Below are positions 12,880 through 13,264 of a stretch of DNA of 13,264 bases, one piece after another. Source of the stretch: Sulfurospirillum sp. (GTDB lineage Bacteria > Campylobacterota > Campylobacteria > Campylobacterales > QNZT01). The notes under the pieces were generated by a model. That model worked only from the letters and a program-made list of their open reading frames with translations. It was not told where the DNA came from and searched no databases. The position numbers and the translations under genes were made by a program. Each line of letters starts with the position of its first letter. The stretch's first letter is position 1. Location of the stretch: contig QNZT01000186.1 of NCBI GenBank assembly GCA_003978455.1, forward strand, positions 1-13,264, given 5' to 3'.

Positions 12880-13264
12880 TCAGCGCCCTGGAGAAGAACT
12901 CTACCGCCTCTTCCATTCTCTCTTCTACAAGCGTACTATCTTTGCCTTCAAGCAATACACGCAGAAGGTTTTCCGTACCGGAGTAGCGGATCAGCGATCG
13001 GATATTTTCCGCTTCCAGTTTCGCTATCAGTTCATCGTATCCTTTGATCTCATCAAGCGGAATCTTCTTTTTGATCTTCAGATTGCGCAGTATCTGAGGA
13101 TAGAGTTCAAATGGGTTGAGTACCTGACTCGCTTTTTTCTTTTTGGTCAAAATATATGCCGATACCTGCAATGCTGCGGCAAGCGCGTCACCTGTCTTGG
13201 CAAAATCACTCAGGATAATATGCCCGCTCTGCTCTCCGCCGAAGTTCAACCCCTCCGTCTGCAT
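12872..13264 (-). CDS. glmM: Phosphoglucosamine mutase, C-terminal part
   Basis: GlmM converts glucosamine-6-phosphate to glucosamine-1-phosphate for peptidoglycan and LPS precursor synthesis. Only the last 130 residues lie in the window; the Met at the edge is internal, not a start. GGEQSGHIILSDFAKTGDAL is the sugar-binding loop region of domain 3, and the C-terminal RYSGTENLLRVLLEG is the phosphate-binding loop of domain 4. The stop codon lies 5 nt inside lspA. Confidence 0.96.
   Translation of the reverse strand: MQTEGLNFGGEQSGHIILSDFAKTGDALAAALQVSAYILTKKKKASQVLNPFELYPQILRNLKIKKKIPLDEIKGYDELIAKLEAENIRSLIRYSGTENLLRVLLEGKDSTLVEERMEEAVEFFSRALNG

Overview
This window looks like chromosomal DNA of a Campylobacterota bacterium (Epsilonproteobacteria), most likely a free-living Sulfurovum- or Sulfurimonas-type organism. 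Three things suggest this: the contiguous order thrS-infC-rpmI-rplT, ThrRS and IF3 sequences that closely match what I remember of Campylobacter proteins (including the ThrRS tail overlapping infC), and the moderate GC content with AT-rich T-tract promoters. The genus is an inference. I see no prophage, transposase, CRISPR array or integrase.

Left part (1-2457). A large minus-strand gene enters from the left edge and is open for 643 codons from 1931 down to base 1. I do not recognise the product. It has a central alpha/beta region resembling a phospholipase-D-like fold that has lost its catalytic motif, with beta-rich segments on either side. Divergent from it is a 62-codon gene behind a near-consensus sigma-70-type promoter and a strong ribosome binding site. 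It ends two bases from the 3' end of an oppositely oriented tRNA-Pro(GGG).

Middle (2458-8825). All genes here are on the plus strand. First is a 942-residue membrane c-di-GMP enzyme with a periplasmic sensor, HAMP, an Aer-type PAS, a degenerate GGDEF and an intact-looking EAL domain. A tight cluster follows: acylphosphatase, an M20-family N-acyl-amino-acid amidohydrolase, and an unusual fusion of an RsbW-like ATPase domain with a GNAT acetyltransferase. The cluster ends with a small CopD-like membrane protein. The first three are separated by 11 bp or overlap by 4 bp. The last is preceded by a perfect 9-bp inverted repeat that covers both the previous stop codon and its own ribosome binding site.

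Right part (8826-13264). All genes here are on the minus strand. A convergent stem-loop at 8830-8853 separates the two halves. Read in the direction of transcription (right to left), the genes are glmM (3' end only), lspA, tRNA-Val(GAC), thrS, infC, rpmI and rplT. This is housekeeping: peptidoglycan precursor synthesis, lipoprotein processing and the classic translation operon. infC starts with TTG and overlaps thrS by 4 bp. The gap between thrS and tRNA-Val carries a run of small hairpins that no gene explains.

No stretch longer than about 200 bp lacks a gene. The best candidates for undescribed biology are the unrecognised 643+-residue protein, the ATPase-GNAT fusion with its amidohydrolase/acylphosphatase neighbours, the 62-residue protein, and the hairpin that may couple translation of the CopD-like gene to the gene before it.
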